This document shows, piece after piece, positions 33,304 through 42,104 of a DNA stretch of 64,000 nucleotides. The DNA is taken from assembly GCF_965228935.1 (NCBI RefSeq), contig NZ_OZ245846.1, positions 124,001 through 188,000 on the forward strand, read 5' to 3'. The notes under the pieces are model-generated. The model saw only the letters and a program-made list of their open reading frames with translations. It was not told the DNA's origin and did not search any database. The DNA comes from Ulvibacterium sp965228935 (GTDB lineage Bacteria > Bacteroidota > Bacteroidia > Flavobacteriales > Flavobacteriaceae). The number at the start of each line of letters is the position of its first letter. Positions within the stretch are counted from its first letter, which is position 1. The translations under genes and the position numbers were made by a program.

Positions 33304-33449
33304 CCCGTTACATCATTTTTTTAATACCGCGGATTGATCAAACATCTAGTCATGGTGGATTAATAGGGTAATATCAAATCTAGGCTGCTGCTTGGTGGAG
33401 CCAACGGTTAGGACTCCTCACATATTTCATAAAACATATCAAAAAATAA

Positions 33450-35858
33450 ATGATGAAAAAAATATCATGTGCGCTTATACTGCTCTGGGCAGGACATCTT
33501 TATGCCCAAAACATGGTTTCAGGTGTGCTTTCCGATATAGATGGGAATCCCATGGCTTTTGCTAACGTATTGCTCGTCAACGCAAAGGACTCACAGTTAT
33601 CGGCAGGTACCATTAGTGATGAAAAGGGTGGTTTTAGTATTGAATCCGACCAAAAAGGAGCATTCTTTTTGAAGATTACATCTCTCGGTTTTTCTGACTA
33701 TGCTTCCCAACCGTTTCAATTAAATGGAAGTACCGTCCTTAAATTGGAAATGCCCATAATTTTGAAAGAAGATGCCCAACAGTTGGATGAGATTGAGTTG
33801 GTGGGCCGAAAAAACGTATACGAAAGACGCACCGACCGTACGGTTGTCAATGTACAAAGTAGCGCCATCCATGCCGGAGGTTCGGCCCTATCCGCTATTG
33901 AAACCTCTCCTGGCATGACAGTTAACAGGATTACCGGAACTATCGGTATGTTGGGAAAGGACGGGACTCTAGTTTATATTAATGGCAAAAGGGTAAGGAT
34001 GTCCGGCAGTGCCCTGACCCAGATGTTGGATGGCCTATCCTCTTCGAACATTGATAAGCTGGAATTAATCAATAGTCCTCCCGCAAGTTTTGATGCAGAC
34101 GGCACCGGAGGTGTGGTCAATATTGTGTTGCGACAAGAAAAGACCAATAGGAACTGGAGCGGAACAATTTCGGGCAATTCAGGTTATGGGAACAATATCA
34201 AGTATGGCGCCAATTCGGACATCCATCGTACAACAGAGAAATTCGATTTTTTCATTTCCTTGGGCAACAGTAACAATTACAACCAACAACCGACATTTGT
34301 TGATAAGCAGTATATACTGGATGGAATGCGTTTTGAAGAAGATTTAAATGGCGCAAGGGATGCTTTTATTGGATCGACACAACTCAGGATAGGAGGTACA
34401 TATAGGCTTCATCCAAAAACGGAGATCGGATCGGAATTCAAAATAAGACGAAACGTCTGGGATCTTGAAGCCCTTAGCGAAACCACGGGAACGGAAAACG
34501 AGAGTAATCTATATACCGAAGAACTGGTTAGCTCGGAAATCAATAATTGGACACATTATTTGGCCAGTTTTTTTGTAAATCAAAAATTTGGGGAAAGTTC
34601 TTTGGTTGGGCTGGAATATGACTATTTAGATTACAGTAACGTGAATGACGCCTCCTATAATGAAACAAGATTGGAAAACGGTCTAAGCTTTACCAGGAAT
34701 TTTGTTTCCGAGGCACGGACTGAAGTAGAATTTCACGTAGCTCGTTTTGATTTCAAAACGGTATTGAATGGGGAAACTAAATGGGCCATTGGGGCAAAGG
34801 GAACGATTTCAAAATTTACGAATGATGTTTTGGTATTCGATACTTCTTCAGGAGAGCCTATTAGGGATGATGCTTTTTCAGAAAATAGGATGCTTGATGA
34901 AGATATTTGGGCAGGCTACACTAACTTAAACTTTATGCTCAATGAAAAGACCACTGCCGAAATAGGACTCCGGTACGAGTATACGGATTCCAATTTGACT
35001 ATAACAGGCAGGGACAACGCTATTATTCTAAAAGGGGGGCAGTTGTTTCCTACCCTCAATGTTTCTTATGCCATTGACGAGGATTGGAATACTTCCCTAT
35101 CGTATGGAGAACGCATATTAAGACCCGATTTTAGTATATTATCCCCTGCTTTTTACTTTTTCAATTCCAACACTATTTATACAGGAAATCCGGTGATACG
35201 ACCAGTGACGTCCAGGTCCCTAACATGGAATCTGGGTCATGGGAACAAGCAGTTGGCCTTCCAATATACGGATGAAGACAATCCAAATGCATGGGCCTTA
35301 AGTATTTCGGAAGACTTTCGTATCACCACTATAAATCCACAACCCATGGAAGACAGAAAGCTCTTTGGTACAACGCTTTCCTTTCCCTTGCGAGTTTTAC
35401 AGAAATTGACATCCAATCATAGCGTAGGGATATTTTGGCAGCATGAAGTACCAATTTATAATGATGTTATCCTAACTCGAAACAACTGGTACATCAATTT
35501 AAATAGCAGTCTTCAATATCAGCTTTCAAATAAACTTACCGCTGATCTTTCATTCAACTGGATATCATCCAGAATCCTGGGACTATCGGACAGTAGGGCC
35601 GCCATTGGTTTAAACTTTGGAATATCCCATCGGTTTTCCAAAAGATGGCAATTGTCCTTCTCCTTCCGGGATATCCTTGACCGAAATTCGTTTATGGAGT
35701 TTGATTCTACCCTTCCTGAAAACAATACGAATCTTGATTGGTTTTATCAGGACGAAGGAAACGTTGGCTCAATTTCACTTCGTTACAATTTTGGAACGGG
35801 AAGAGAAAGAAAGGAACGAAGATATGGTTCGCAAGATGAGCAGAACCGTCTGGATTAG
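33450..35858 (+). CDS. TonB-dependent-receptor-like outer membrane beta-barrel protein
   Basis: 802 residues. Signal peptide (MMKKISCALILLWAGHLYAQ), then a carboxypeptidase-regulatory-like domain (residues 24-105, SGVLSDIDGNPMAFANVLL). A plug-like domain follows (DRTVVNVQSSAIHAGGSALSA to GTGGVVNIVLRQE, residues 128-230) and then a barrel rich in aromatic alternating strands. This is the outer membrane beta-barrel family (OMP_b-brl_3), close to TonB receptors but without a SusD partner here. The ligand is unknown. No terminator is seen after it. Confidence 0.85.
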   Translation: MMKKISCALILLWAGHLYAQNMVSGVLSDIDGNPMAFANVLLVNAKDSQLSAGTISDEKGGFSIESDQKGAFFLKITSLGFSDYASQPFQLNGSTVLKLEMPIILKEDAQQLDEIELVGRKNVYERRTDRTVVNVQSSAIHAGGSALSAIETSPGMTVNRITGTIGMLGKDGTLVYINGKRVRMSGSALTQMLDGLSSSNIDKLELINSPPASFDADGTGGVVNIVLRQEKTNRNWSGTISGNSGYGNNIKYGANSDIHRTTEKFDFFISLGNSNNYNQQPTFVDKQYILDGMRFEEDLNGARDAFIGSTQLRIGGTYRLHPKTEIGSEFKIRRNVWDLEALSETTGTENESNLYTEELVSSEINNWTHYLASFFVNQKFGESSLVGLEYDYLDYSNVNDASYNETRLENGLSFTRNFVSEARTEVEFHVARFDFKTVLNGETKWAIGAKGTISKFTNDVLVFDTSSGEPIRDDAFSENRMLDEDIWAGYTNLNFMLNEKTTAEIGLRYEYTDSNLTITGRDNAIILKGGQLFPTLNVSYAIDEDWNTSLSYGERILRPDFSILSPAFYFFNSNTIYTGNPVIRPVTSRSLTWNLGHGNKQLAFQYTDEDNPNAWALSISEDFRITTINPQPMEDRKLFGTTLSFPLRVLQKLTSNHSVGIFWQHEVPIYNDVILTRNNWYINLNSSLQYQLSNKLTADLSFNWISSRILGLSDSRAAIGLNFGISHRFSKRWQLSFSFRDILDRNSFMEFDSTLPENNTNLDWFYQDEGNVGSISLRYNFGTGRERKERRYGSQDEQNRLD

Positions 35859-35948
35859 AATAAATAGTATTATTTAAAAATTAACCTATTCATATATCAC
35901 AGCATACACCACTGTCTTCTTAATGTAAGATTTTGTATAATTTAAACC

Positions 35949-36226
35949 CTACCCTATTCCTAGACCCTCCGTTAGAATTTCGGAAACTTGCTCAAACATT
36001 TCTTTTAAAGCAGCCCAAATTGCCAATTTCTTTTCCTTGCTCGCAAATTCAAGGATCCTTTTTGGGAAATCGAGTTGCATTCACCAGATATCCAGCGGCC
36101 AATCGTCCGAAAATTTTTGTAGCAAAACCCTAGATTCTGATTTCTTTTTTGGATTTCGTCCACCAATTCTTCAAAAGAAATAGATCTGGTGTTGGGAATA
36201 TAATCCATTCTTATGTAGATATACAA
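35949..36226 (-). pseudogene. Decayed gene, family not recognised
   Basis: On the minus strand a reading frame starts at 36226 (MYIYIRMDYIPNTRSISF, then EELVDEIQ) and then shifts at an A-run near 36145. It goes on in another frame as KSESRVLLQKFSDDWPLDIW, hits one in-frame TGA, and resumes MQLDFPKRILEFASKEKK, LAIWAALKEMFEQVSEILTE, ending at TAG 35949-35951. The joined product of about 90-100 residues has protein-like composition throughout. One frameshift plus one stop mark it as a pseudogene. It occupies most of the gap between the receptor gene and the dihydrofolate-reductase-like gene. Confidence 0.55.
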
Positions 36227-36285
36227 ACCTTCGACAGAATTCCAAATTACAACAGCTATAGGTCACAATCCCGATATGGAAGTTT

Positions 36286-36825
36286 TTATCGTTTTCGCCT
36301 AAAGAAATTTTGAACGACCTGTTCCAAATAGATTTTTGAATCGATACATTCAAAGCGCAACCGATTAGGGAGCACGGAAAACAAAGGCACACCGTCTCCC
36401 AATATATAGGGGATAATGGTAATTGTCATTTCATTGGTCAAATCTTCCTCCAAGAAGCTTTGAATCGTTTTTCCACCGTCAATGTAAAGATTATGATATC
36501 CCTTATTGTAGATTTTCCTTAGAACGTCATCTAAAGTCCCATTTACAATTTCAACCTTGTCCGAATATTCCTTGGGAAGATCGGTTAGACTATTGCTCAA
36601 AACAAAGACCGGTTTTTCATAAGGCCAATCAATATCAAAACTACATACCGTTTCAAACGTTTTTCGCCCCATGACAAGTGCGTCAATACCATTTATAAAT
36701 TCCATGTATCCCATATCATCATTGTTGGGATTCGGGATTGTGTGAAGCCAATCCGTTCCGCTATTTGCATCCGCGATATAGCCATCTATGCTTGTAGCAA
36801 TAAATACCTTGTTTTTCTTTTCCAT
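36286..36825 (-). CDS. Dihydrofolate reductase family (RibD C-terminal) protein
   Basis: 179 residues. VFIATSIDGYIAD at the start, ALVMGRKTFETV, KPVFVLSNSL and LYIDGGKTIQSFLEEDLTNEMTI are the pattern of stand-alone RibD-C/DHFR-like proteins (YyaP/YwjB group). They bind NADPH; the physiological substrate is not established. It is downstream of nothing obvious, with about 180 bp of plain DNA before it. Confidence 0.88.
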   Translation of the reverse strand: MEKKNKVFIATSIDGYIADANSGTDWLHTIPNPNNDDMGYMEFINGIDALVMGRKTFETVCSFDIDWPYEKPVFVLSNSLTDLPKEYSDKVEIVNGTLDDVLRKIYNKGYHNLYIDGGKTIQSFLEEDLTNEMTITIIPYILGDGVPLFSVLPNRLRFECIDSKIYLEQVVQNFFRRKR

Positions 36826-37005
36826 TTTTAGTTTCTATTGAATTCCAACCCTAGTACTTTGTCCATTGATAAAATGATTTACACCTTGTTCCAGTTTTCC
36901 TTCAAGTTTAAAATAGTACCACAAATTCAATCTTGCCCAAGAATTATAACCGTCCTAGGCTCTAAAAACCAGGAACGCCCCATACAAAAGACTTAAGACC
37001 AATCA

Positions 37006-37464
37006 TCAGAAACACTTTCCATTGCCAGGTGCAAAAATATAGGTTACATTACCAATATTCCATTTTCCCCCAAGCATGTTTTGAACATTAATGGGGTAAT
37101 AGCTTTGTTGTCCCGTGTAATCGGTAATCTCCAGATAGTAGGAGTTTTGATACTCCAGAACTTTCCATTTTCCCTGATGTTCCGAAACGCCGGCACCTGA
37201 TGCCCTATTATTTTCATTACTGCTATTTTGCGTACCCTTTACCGTATAAGAACCATCATAAGAGTAGCTATACCTACCATTGGGACAAAAATCAATATAT
37301 GTAATGGCACTTGCGGAATCATCACTCAAATATGAGGATTCGGAATACATTACGAGTTGACCTCCATTAATGTAGTTTGTAAGCCGCTCTAAATCGTTTT
37401 GTGCCTCTGCTTTGCAAAAGACAAAGCTTACTACTGCAAAAAATAGTGTTCTGTTAACTTTCAT
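37006..37464 (-). CDS. Exported protein, unrecognised
   Basis: 152 residues from ATG at 37464; the frame is open to 37584 but the shorter start gives a clean signal peptide (MKVNRTLFFAVVSFVFCKAEAQ). The mature part is rich in Y, S, N and G (YSYSYDGSYTVKG, GKWKVLEYQNSYYLEITDY) and ends with GKWNIGNVTYIFAPGNGKCF, reminiscent of small beta-barrel or lipocalin-like Bacteroidetes proteins. No family can be named. Confidence 0.65.
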   Translation of the reverse strand: MKVNRTLFFAVVSFVFCKAEAQNDLERLTNYINGGQLVMYSESSYLSDDSASAITYIDFCPNGRYSYSYDGSYTVKGTQNSSNENNRASGAGVSEHQGKWKVLEYQNSYYLEITDYTGQQSYYPINVQNMLGGKWNIGNVTYIFAPGNGKCF

Positions 37465-37644
37465 TACTAATCGTTTTAATTCTTGAACTATTTGGTTTCG
37501 ATCCAAATTCGGGCTTCTTTTCCGTAGGCTATCGTGCCCAATACTGTTTTTTGATTGTGATGGATACTGTTGGAATCCGACCAATATGAATACAACTCTT
37601 CATATCGGCATATAGGTTTTTGTTAAACCCCTAATTCAAAAGTA

Positions 37645-38136
37645 TTATTCCTCATGCGTCGAATAGGGGTATATGACGACCAAAGCACATATGATGACCA
37701 TATTTTTAAGGATGTATTGACCTACCAGAGTAATTGCAAAAGGGAACTCATTAAAAAAAACATCAGGTTGAATGAATACAGGAGTGAACGTACCCAACAA
37801 GTGTATAAAAGTCAACTTGATTGTTTTACAAATAAACCTATTTAGTATAAGTAATAACCCTAAGAGTGTTTCCATTGCGGCCAACAATAGATAACAAATT
37901 GAATCCGGTATTAGTCCAAGGCATAGTGTGGTCAAGGTTTTGCTGGCAAGCTCTTTTGCCGGACTAAGATTTTCAAAGAACTTAAGCATCCCAAACCACA
38001 GATAGACCATACCTATGCTGATACGAAGAAATGTTATTTTTCTATCGGCATGGAGGAATCCCTTTAATTTGCTCAATAGAATTTCGCCCAACTCCCTAAT
38101 GGCTACTATAATCTGAATTTGCATCGATTTCTTCAA
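37645..38136 (-). CDS. DoxX-like small membrane protein
   Basis: 163 residues. After a charged N-terminus the segment FLRISIGMVYLWFGMLKFF is the DoxX-type 'R-x-x-x-G-x-x-x-x-x-G-x-x-K' helix, followed by ICYLLLAAMETLLGLLLIL and two more helices, about four in all. The gene overlaps the end of the cytochrome c peroxidase gene by 41 bp in another frame, so it is probably coexpressed. The function in this family ranges from thiosulfate oxidation to unknown. Confidence 0.65.
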   Translation of the reverse strand: MKKSMQIQIIVAIRELGEILLSKLKGFLHADRKITFLRISIGMVYLWFGMLKFFENLSPAKELASKTLTTLCLGLIPDSICYLLLAAMETLLGLLLILNRFICKTIKLTFIHLLGTFTPVFIQPDVFFNEFPFAITLVGQYILKNMVIICALVVIYPYSTHEE

Positions 38137-39460
38137 TCGGTAGTTTGCTAGGAACTTCCTTTGGTATCAATCCGCTTAAATCATTTGCGCTGGGGTCGGT
38201 CAGTGACTCCATAAAGGCCAATACGTCTTTAACATCCTGTGAAGTAAGGTTTATTGGGTTTTTTACCAAGGGGTCAAGATTTTCCAATACCCTTTCAATT
38301 ACGGAGCTATCCCCCTTATAGGTTGTGCGGAGCTCTTCACTTAACTGGTTTACATCGTAGCGTTCAAGTGCAGTTTTTGGATCCAAATGGTGGCGGATGG
38401 CCTCTTCCAAACTTCCATATGCTCCGTTGTGCATCCATGGGCCTGTTATGGCCACATTGCGCAAGGGAGGTGTTCTAAAGGCAAAACGATCGTTAGGATT
38501 TCCTGTTTCCGCAAATCTTCCAGCATCCAATGGAGCGGCATTGTCCTTTCCTGGGCCAAATTGTGGTATGCCAATATTATGGAATTCCTGATCGGTAAGT
38601 AGATTTCCGGAATGGCATTCCGCACAGTTGGCCTTTCCATAAAACAAAAGGGCACCTCGTTTGGCCGAATCGTCCAACGCGTTCAAATCCCCTCGTAAAT
38701 ACTTGTCCCAGGGACTATCTATAAATGTAAACTCCTTTATTTCAAAAGCGGCAATGGCGTTGGCGGCATGTTGGAACCCTAATTTTTCAAGCGGAGTTTC
38801 GGGGTAGGCATCCCTAAAGAGCTTTCTGTAACCAGGAAAGGACAATATCCTTCGCATTAAAGCTTGCCATACCGATTGAGGTGCTGCATTACTTATCAGT
38901 GAAAGTTCATTTTGTCCACCAAAAATATCCACATCCCCGATTTCTCCACGCATTTCATCCCTGGAAGTGACAGGGAACATGGCCTGGGCCGCTAAAACAT
39001 TGTCCAATCCATAGGGTAGTTTTTCATCTGCCGGGGAAAGAAATCCAGTTTCTGCAATCCCGGAAACCCTTCCGTCCCAAAACATGGTATGCCATTCTTC
39101 CGAACCTCGATTGAAGATTTCAGGGGAATTACGAGGTACCCTGTCCCGACCTTCTCCCATGATCCTGTTTCTTCCCAAACCATAACCGCCCACTCCAATA
39201 GCGAGTTGCAAATTATCCCCGGATTTAAGGCTGGGGTGATGACAGGTTGCACATGAAACATCGTGATTTCCACTTAGCACCTTATCGAAGAAGAGCATCC
39301 TGCCCAATTGGACTTTTGAGGAGTCTATTTTTGGTACCTCAACATACGCTTTAAGTTTGTATTCATCGATGACTTGCCTCAACCGGTCATCGAGACTTAA
39401 GTGCTCAAATGCAACGGCCAACAGAAATACTGCTATAATAAATACTTTTGACTTTTTCAT
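38096..39460 (-). CDS. Di-haem cytochrome c peroxidase family protein
   Basis: 454 residues with an N-terminal signal or anchor (MKKSKVFIIAVFLLAVAFEH). Two CxxCH haem sites are present: C70-A-T-C73-H74 and CAECHSG near residue 290. LGRMLFFDKVLSGNHDVSC, NSPEIFNRG and TPPLRNVAITGPWMHNGAYGSLEEAI are signatures of the CcpA/MauG group. Members reduce H2O2 in the periplasm or oxidise proteins. The next genes upstream on this strand are two related exported proteins of unknown function, possibly partners. Confidence 0.9.
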   Translation of the reverse strand: MKKSKVFIIAVFLLAVAFEHLSLDDRLRQVIDEYKLKAYVEVPKIDSSKVQLGRMLFFDKVLSGNHDVSCATCHHPSLKSGDNLQLAIGVGGYGLGRNRIMGEGRDRVPRNSPEIFNRGSEEWHTMFWDGRVSGIAETGFLSPADEKLPYGLDNVLAAQAMFPVTSRDEMRGEIGDVDIFGGQNELSLISNAAPQSVWQALMRRILSFPGYRKLFRDAYPETPLEKLGFQHAANAIAAFEIKEFTFIDSPWDKYLRGDLNALDDSAKRGALLFYGKANCAECHSGNLLTDQEFHNIGIPQFGPGKDNAAPLDAGRFAETGNPNDRFAFRTPPLRNVAITGPWMHNGAYGSLEEAIRHHLDPKTALERYDVNQLSEELRTTYKGDSSVIERVLENLDPLVKNPINLTSQDVKDVLAFMESLTDPSANDLSGLIPKEVPSKLPIEEIDANSDYSSH

Positions 39461-39520
39461 TTTTTGGAAAATGAGAAGCAGGACATTTAATGCCCCACTT
39501 CTTCATTAGGCTTTAAAGGG

Positions 39521-40246
39521 TTATTTAACATCGTCTTCATTGGGAAGCATGGCAAATAACTGTACATGGGTGTACTTCCCAAAGGCCCCTGGATCTGGCC
39601 CATAGGTCTTACCATCGGTATGAAGGGCAATCGCCATTCCGCTCATCAACTGATCTCCGCTCATTTGAAGACAGTGCTCAAAAGTCACATCAATGCTGGC
39701 ATTGCCTTTGCCGTCCGTCTTAAAAATAGACTGTTCGCCTCTCCTATCGCCCAATGGAACATCCAATGTGCCGGTAAAAGGAACTGTTGGCGGTGCAGGC
39801 ATAAAGAAGTGCCACATGGTATATGTAGAATTGGGAACAAGATGCTCAAACTGAGCTTTAAATGTTCCCCAACCCTCTTCGCATGTATAGCTTGCGGTTC
39901 CCTTTCCCTTCAGCCAATCCGCCAGGGTCATGCCAAGGTATTTGCCTTTCTTGTAGGGCCCGGCATTTTTAGGGTCAAAGGGATCATGATGTTCGGCATT
40001 TTGTATAGTGTATATTTTTGAATTGAGATATTGCTCCCTTTCTGAGGGCAATACCCTATACACTTTCCCTGAACCTTTCTGTTTTTCCACAAAAACATCC
40101 TGTTCTATAAGTCCCGCTTTAAGATGATCCACAAAGACCAGCTCGATCTTAACTGGATTCATTGGGTCGCCCGTAGTGTAACCACTGGACAGAAATACGC
40201 CTATAAACACTACCAGGGCTATAATTAATTTGTTCGTTTTTTTCAT
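39521..40246 (-). CDS. Exported protein, paralogue of the following gene
   Basis: 241 residues with a signal sequence (MKKTNKLIIALVVFIGVFLSSG). The middle and end (LVPNSTYTMWHFFMPAPP, DGKGNASIDVTFEHCLQMSG, IALHTDGKTYGPDPGAFG) match the arrangement of the 40285-40977 product (LVPNGVYTLWHVTFKDG, then YHMDSKTYGPLLGPDG), so the two are paralogues. Each has a pair of cysteines in the middle domain. I do not recognise a named family. It lies 60 bp upstream of the peroxidase gene on the same strand. Confidence 0.75.
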   Translation of the reverse strand: MKKTNKLIIALVVFIGVFLSSGYTTGDPMNPVKIELVFVDHLKAGLIEQDVFVEKQKGSGKVYRVLPSEREQYLNSKIYTIQNAEHHDPFDPKNAGPYKKGKYLGMTLADWLKGKGTASYTCEEGWGTFKAQFEHLVPNSTYTMWHFFMPAPPTVPFTGTLDVPLGDRRGEQSIFKTDGKGNASIDVTFEHCLQMSGDQLMSGMAIALHTDGKTYGPDPGAFGKYTHVQLFAMLPNEDDVK

Positions 40247-40261
40247 GATTGCAAAAGATTA

Positions 40262-40282
40262 ATAATTGATAATTGATAATTG
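40262..40282. repeat. Three tandem copies of ATAATTG between the paralogues
   Basis: Three exact 7-bp copies of ATAATTG lie in the 38-bp gap between the two exported-protein genes. Short, but again a heptamer between co-oriented genes. Confidence 0.7.
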
Positions 40283-40284
40283 AT

Positions 40285-40977
40285 TTAATTTTTGAATACA
40301 AAGGCAAACTGTTCCACTACCGTTCCGTCAGGGCCCAACAACGGCCCGTAGGTCTTACTATCCATGTGGTAAGATCCAACTACATGCCATTCTTCCTCAT
40401 CGGTCAACGGGCATGATTTTATGTCGCCGATCATGGACAATAAACGGTTAGTGGGACTAAAGGCGGATATTTTGGCCGTACCCGTAGGTGAAGCAATAAA
40501 GAGATTATCCGATCCGTCTCCCTGGCCCACTGCACCTATTCCTCTTATGTTCAACATTTCCTTGGAGGGATCTGCCCCACCATCCTTGAAAGTTACGTGC
40601 CATAAAGTATAGACACCGTTGGGTACCAAACCTCTTAGAGTTACCTCCAGATCAACACCATTGTCCTCACAGGTAACTTCTATGCTTCCATTGACCAAAC
40701 TGAAGTCGAATAACCTCATGTGGGTACCATCCATATCCGTAACCGGGACTTTTTTCCGGATTTCATAAATGAGTTCTTCAGGTTCCGAGGGAGTCTCGCC
40801 TACTTCGTTCTCAATAAAAAATGGAACGGTAACCACTTCCTCCAAAATTTCCGAGGTTCCTTCATTTATCGGGTCACCTCCATCATCATTATTGCATGCC
40901 GTTAAAAGAAACAGCGACAATGAGAGTGTTGCCATGTTTTTACCAATTCTATTTGATCTAAAAATCTTCTGTTTCAT
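40285..40977 (-). CDS. Lipoprotein paralogue of the 39521-40246 product
   Basis: 230 residues; ATG at codon 15 (MATLSLSLFLLTAC) is a second possible start. The lipobox LTAC followed by NNDDGGD predicts an outer-membrane lipoprotein. Shared with the neighbour: CEDNGVDLEVTLRGLVPNG, YTLWHVTF, IASPTGTAKISAFSPT and SKTYGPLLGPDG. The pair is upstream of, and probably in one operon with, the cytochrome c peroxidase and DoxX-like genes. The function is unknown. Confidence 0.75.
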   Translation of the reverse strand: MKQKIFRSNRIGKNMATLSLSLFLLTACNNDDGGDPINEGTSEILEEVVTVPFFIENEVGETPSEPEELIYEIRKKVPVTDMDGTHMRLFDFSLVNGSIEVTCEDNGVDLEVTLRGLVPNGVYTLWHVTFKDGGADPSKEMLNIRGIGAVGQGDGSDNLFIASPTGTAKISAFSPTNRLLSMIGDIKSCPLTDEEEWHVVGSYHMDSKTYGPLLGPDGTVVEQFAFVFKN

Positions 40978-41029
40978 TGTTTGTTCGTTTAAAATGCATT
41001 TTGCTGTGATTGTTCAATTTTTGAAATCG

Positions 41030-41560
41030 TTAATGTGTACTTGTATTTAAGGTTACGTTATTACTTAATACATCATATATAGGGGCTTCAATGGCATATT
41101 GTATCAACTGGTTCTTTTGTGTTTCGGATAAATTTCCCTTAATTATCATTTCGATCTTAACTTCTTTAAATCCACTTCGTATGGCATCGTCTAGCTGCAT
41201 AAACCCCCTTATGTCCGTTTCGGCGGCTACCGATATCGTCAGGGCCATTATCTCGATTCCCCTCGCGGCCGAATGAATTAGCATTGTTGTGGTCATACTT
41301 TTGGTCAAGCTTTCCAACAGTAACTTGATTGGAATTACCCACTCATTTTTATTCAGTATCACACAAGGATGGGAACTGAAAGAGTTATCAAGATTGGCAA
41401 AGAACGAGTCTTCGGTAAATCCCGATTTTTTTGCACTGACTTCCCATTCATAAATGGCCCTTACTTTCGCTTTCGCCCTTTTTGGACTCTTTGTTATGGT
41501 TTCGATTACATCAGAGATCTCATGGATATCAAAACCGTTTATAGTTCTTGAACCTTTCAT
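41030..41560 (-). CDS. OsmC family protein
   Basis: 176 residues from ATG at 41560; a TTG at 41647 would add 29 residues. INGFDIHEISDVIETIT, then SSHPCVILNKNEWVIPIKLLLESLTKSMTTTM and IKGNLSETQKNQLIQYAIEAPIYDVL are the OsmC/Ohr pattern. The usual second cysteine motif ('xCP' around residue 110-120) is represented by APIYDVL, so only the cysteine in SSHPC is present. A peroxidase mechanism with two cysteines is therefore doubtful. It lies just upstream of the lipoprotein pair on the same strand. Confidence 0.8.
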   Translation of the reverse strand: MKGSRTINGFDIHEISDVIETITKSPKRAKAKVRAIYEWEVSAKKSGFTEDSFFANLDNSFSSHPCVILNKNEWVIPIKLLLESLTKSMTTTMLIHSAARGIEIMALTISVAAETDIRGFMQLDDAIRSGFKEVKIEMIIKGNLSETQKNQLIQYAIEAPIYDVLSNNVTLNTSTH

Positions 41561-41647
41561 CGATGCCGTTTGATTCTTATTTGCTTGCCACAACCTTTTC
41601 CGGGTATTAATTTCTTGGACAAAACTAGTACCGTTCCTTCCTTCCAA

Positions 41648-42104
41648 TTTTAGTGGAATTACCTATTTTTTTTGTTCTACCTACCTATTTTAGATACCGG
41701 TAACTTTTATATCGGTGCGGCTATTGGATGTATAAAATACTTAGGCAGGGAAGGGAAGAATGAAATTGCCAACGGTTGTTGGATCACCAAGTTGTTCGTT
41801 ATTTGGTCGGAATTAATCGCTTAATAATCAGTAATCTAACAACTATCATGGCTAAAAACTTTTTAGCAATTGAAAGACGTGCACTGAAGTGCATACCTGC
41901 CAGCCGTAGGCGGGGTTTCAACTAATGAATGAGACCAATGGACTCGATTCTTCTATAAAAGGAAACAAGGTGAATACTGGAATTGAAAAACTAATTGTAG
42001 CGGTAAAGGATTTGGTTGGGTATCGGTTTGCGGTCTTATTCGATGATAGCTTTCCGTGGAGATAAGCGAATCGTTCCCGTCTAATTTAGAGCGCAGCTAT
42101 ATCT
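41648..42104. other. Intergenic stretch with small dyads
   Basis: No gene supported. A 25-codon frame from 41848 (ATGGCTAAAAAC) is too short to claim. A hairpin TGCACT-GA-AGTGCA lies near 41880-41893, followed by CCTGCCAGCCGTAGGCGGGG, which looks like the GC-rich intergenic repeats common in this group. No Fnr-like dyad was seen. Confidence 0.4.
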
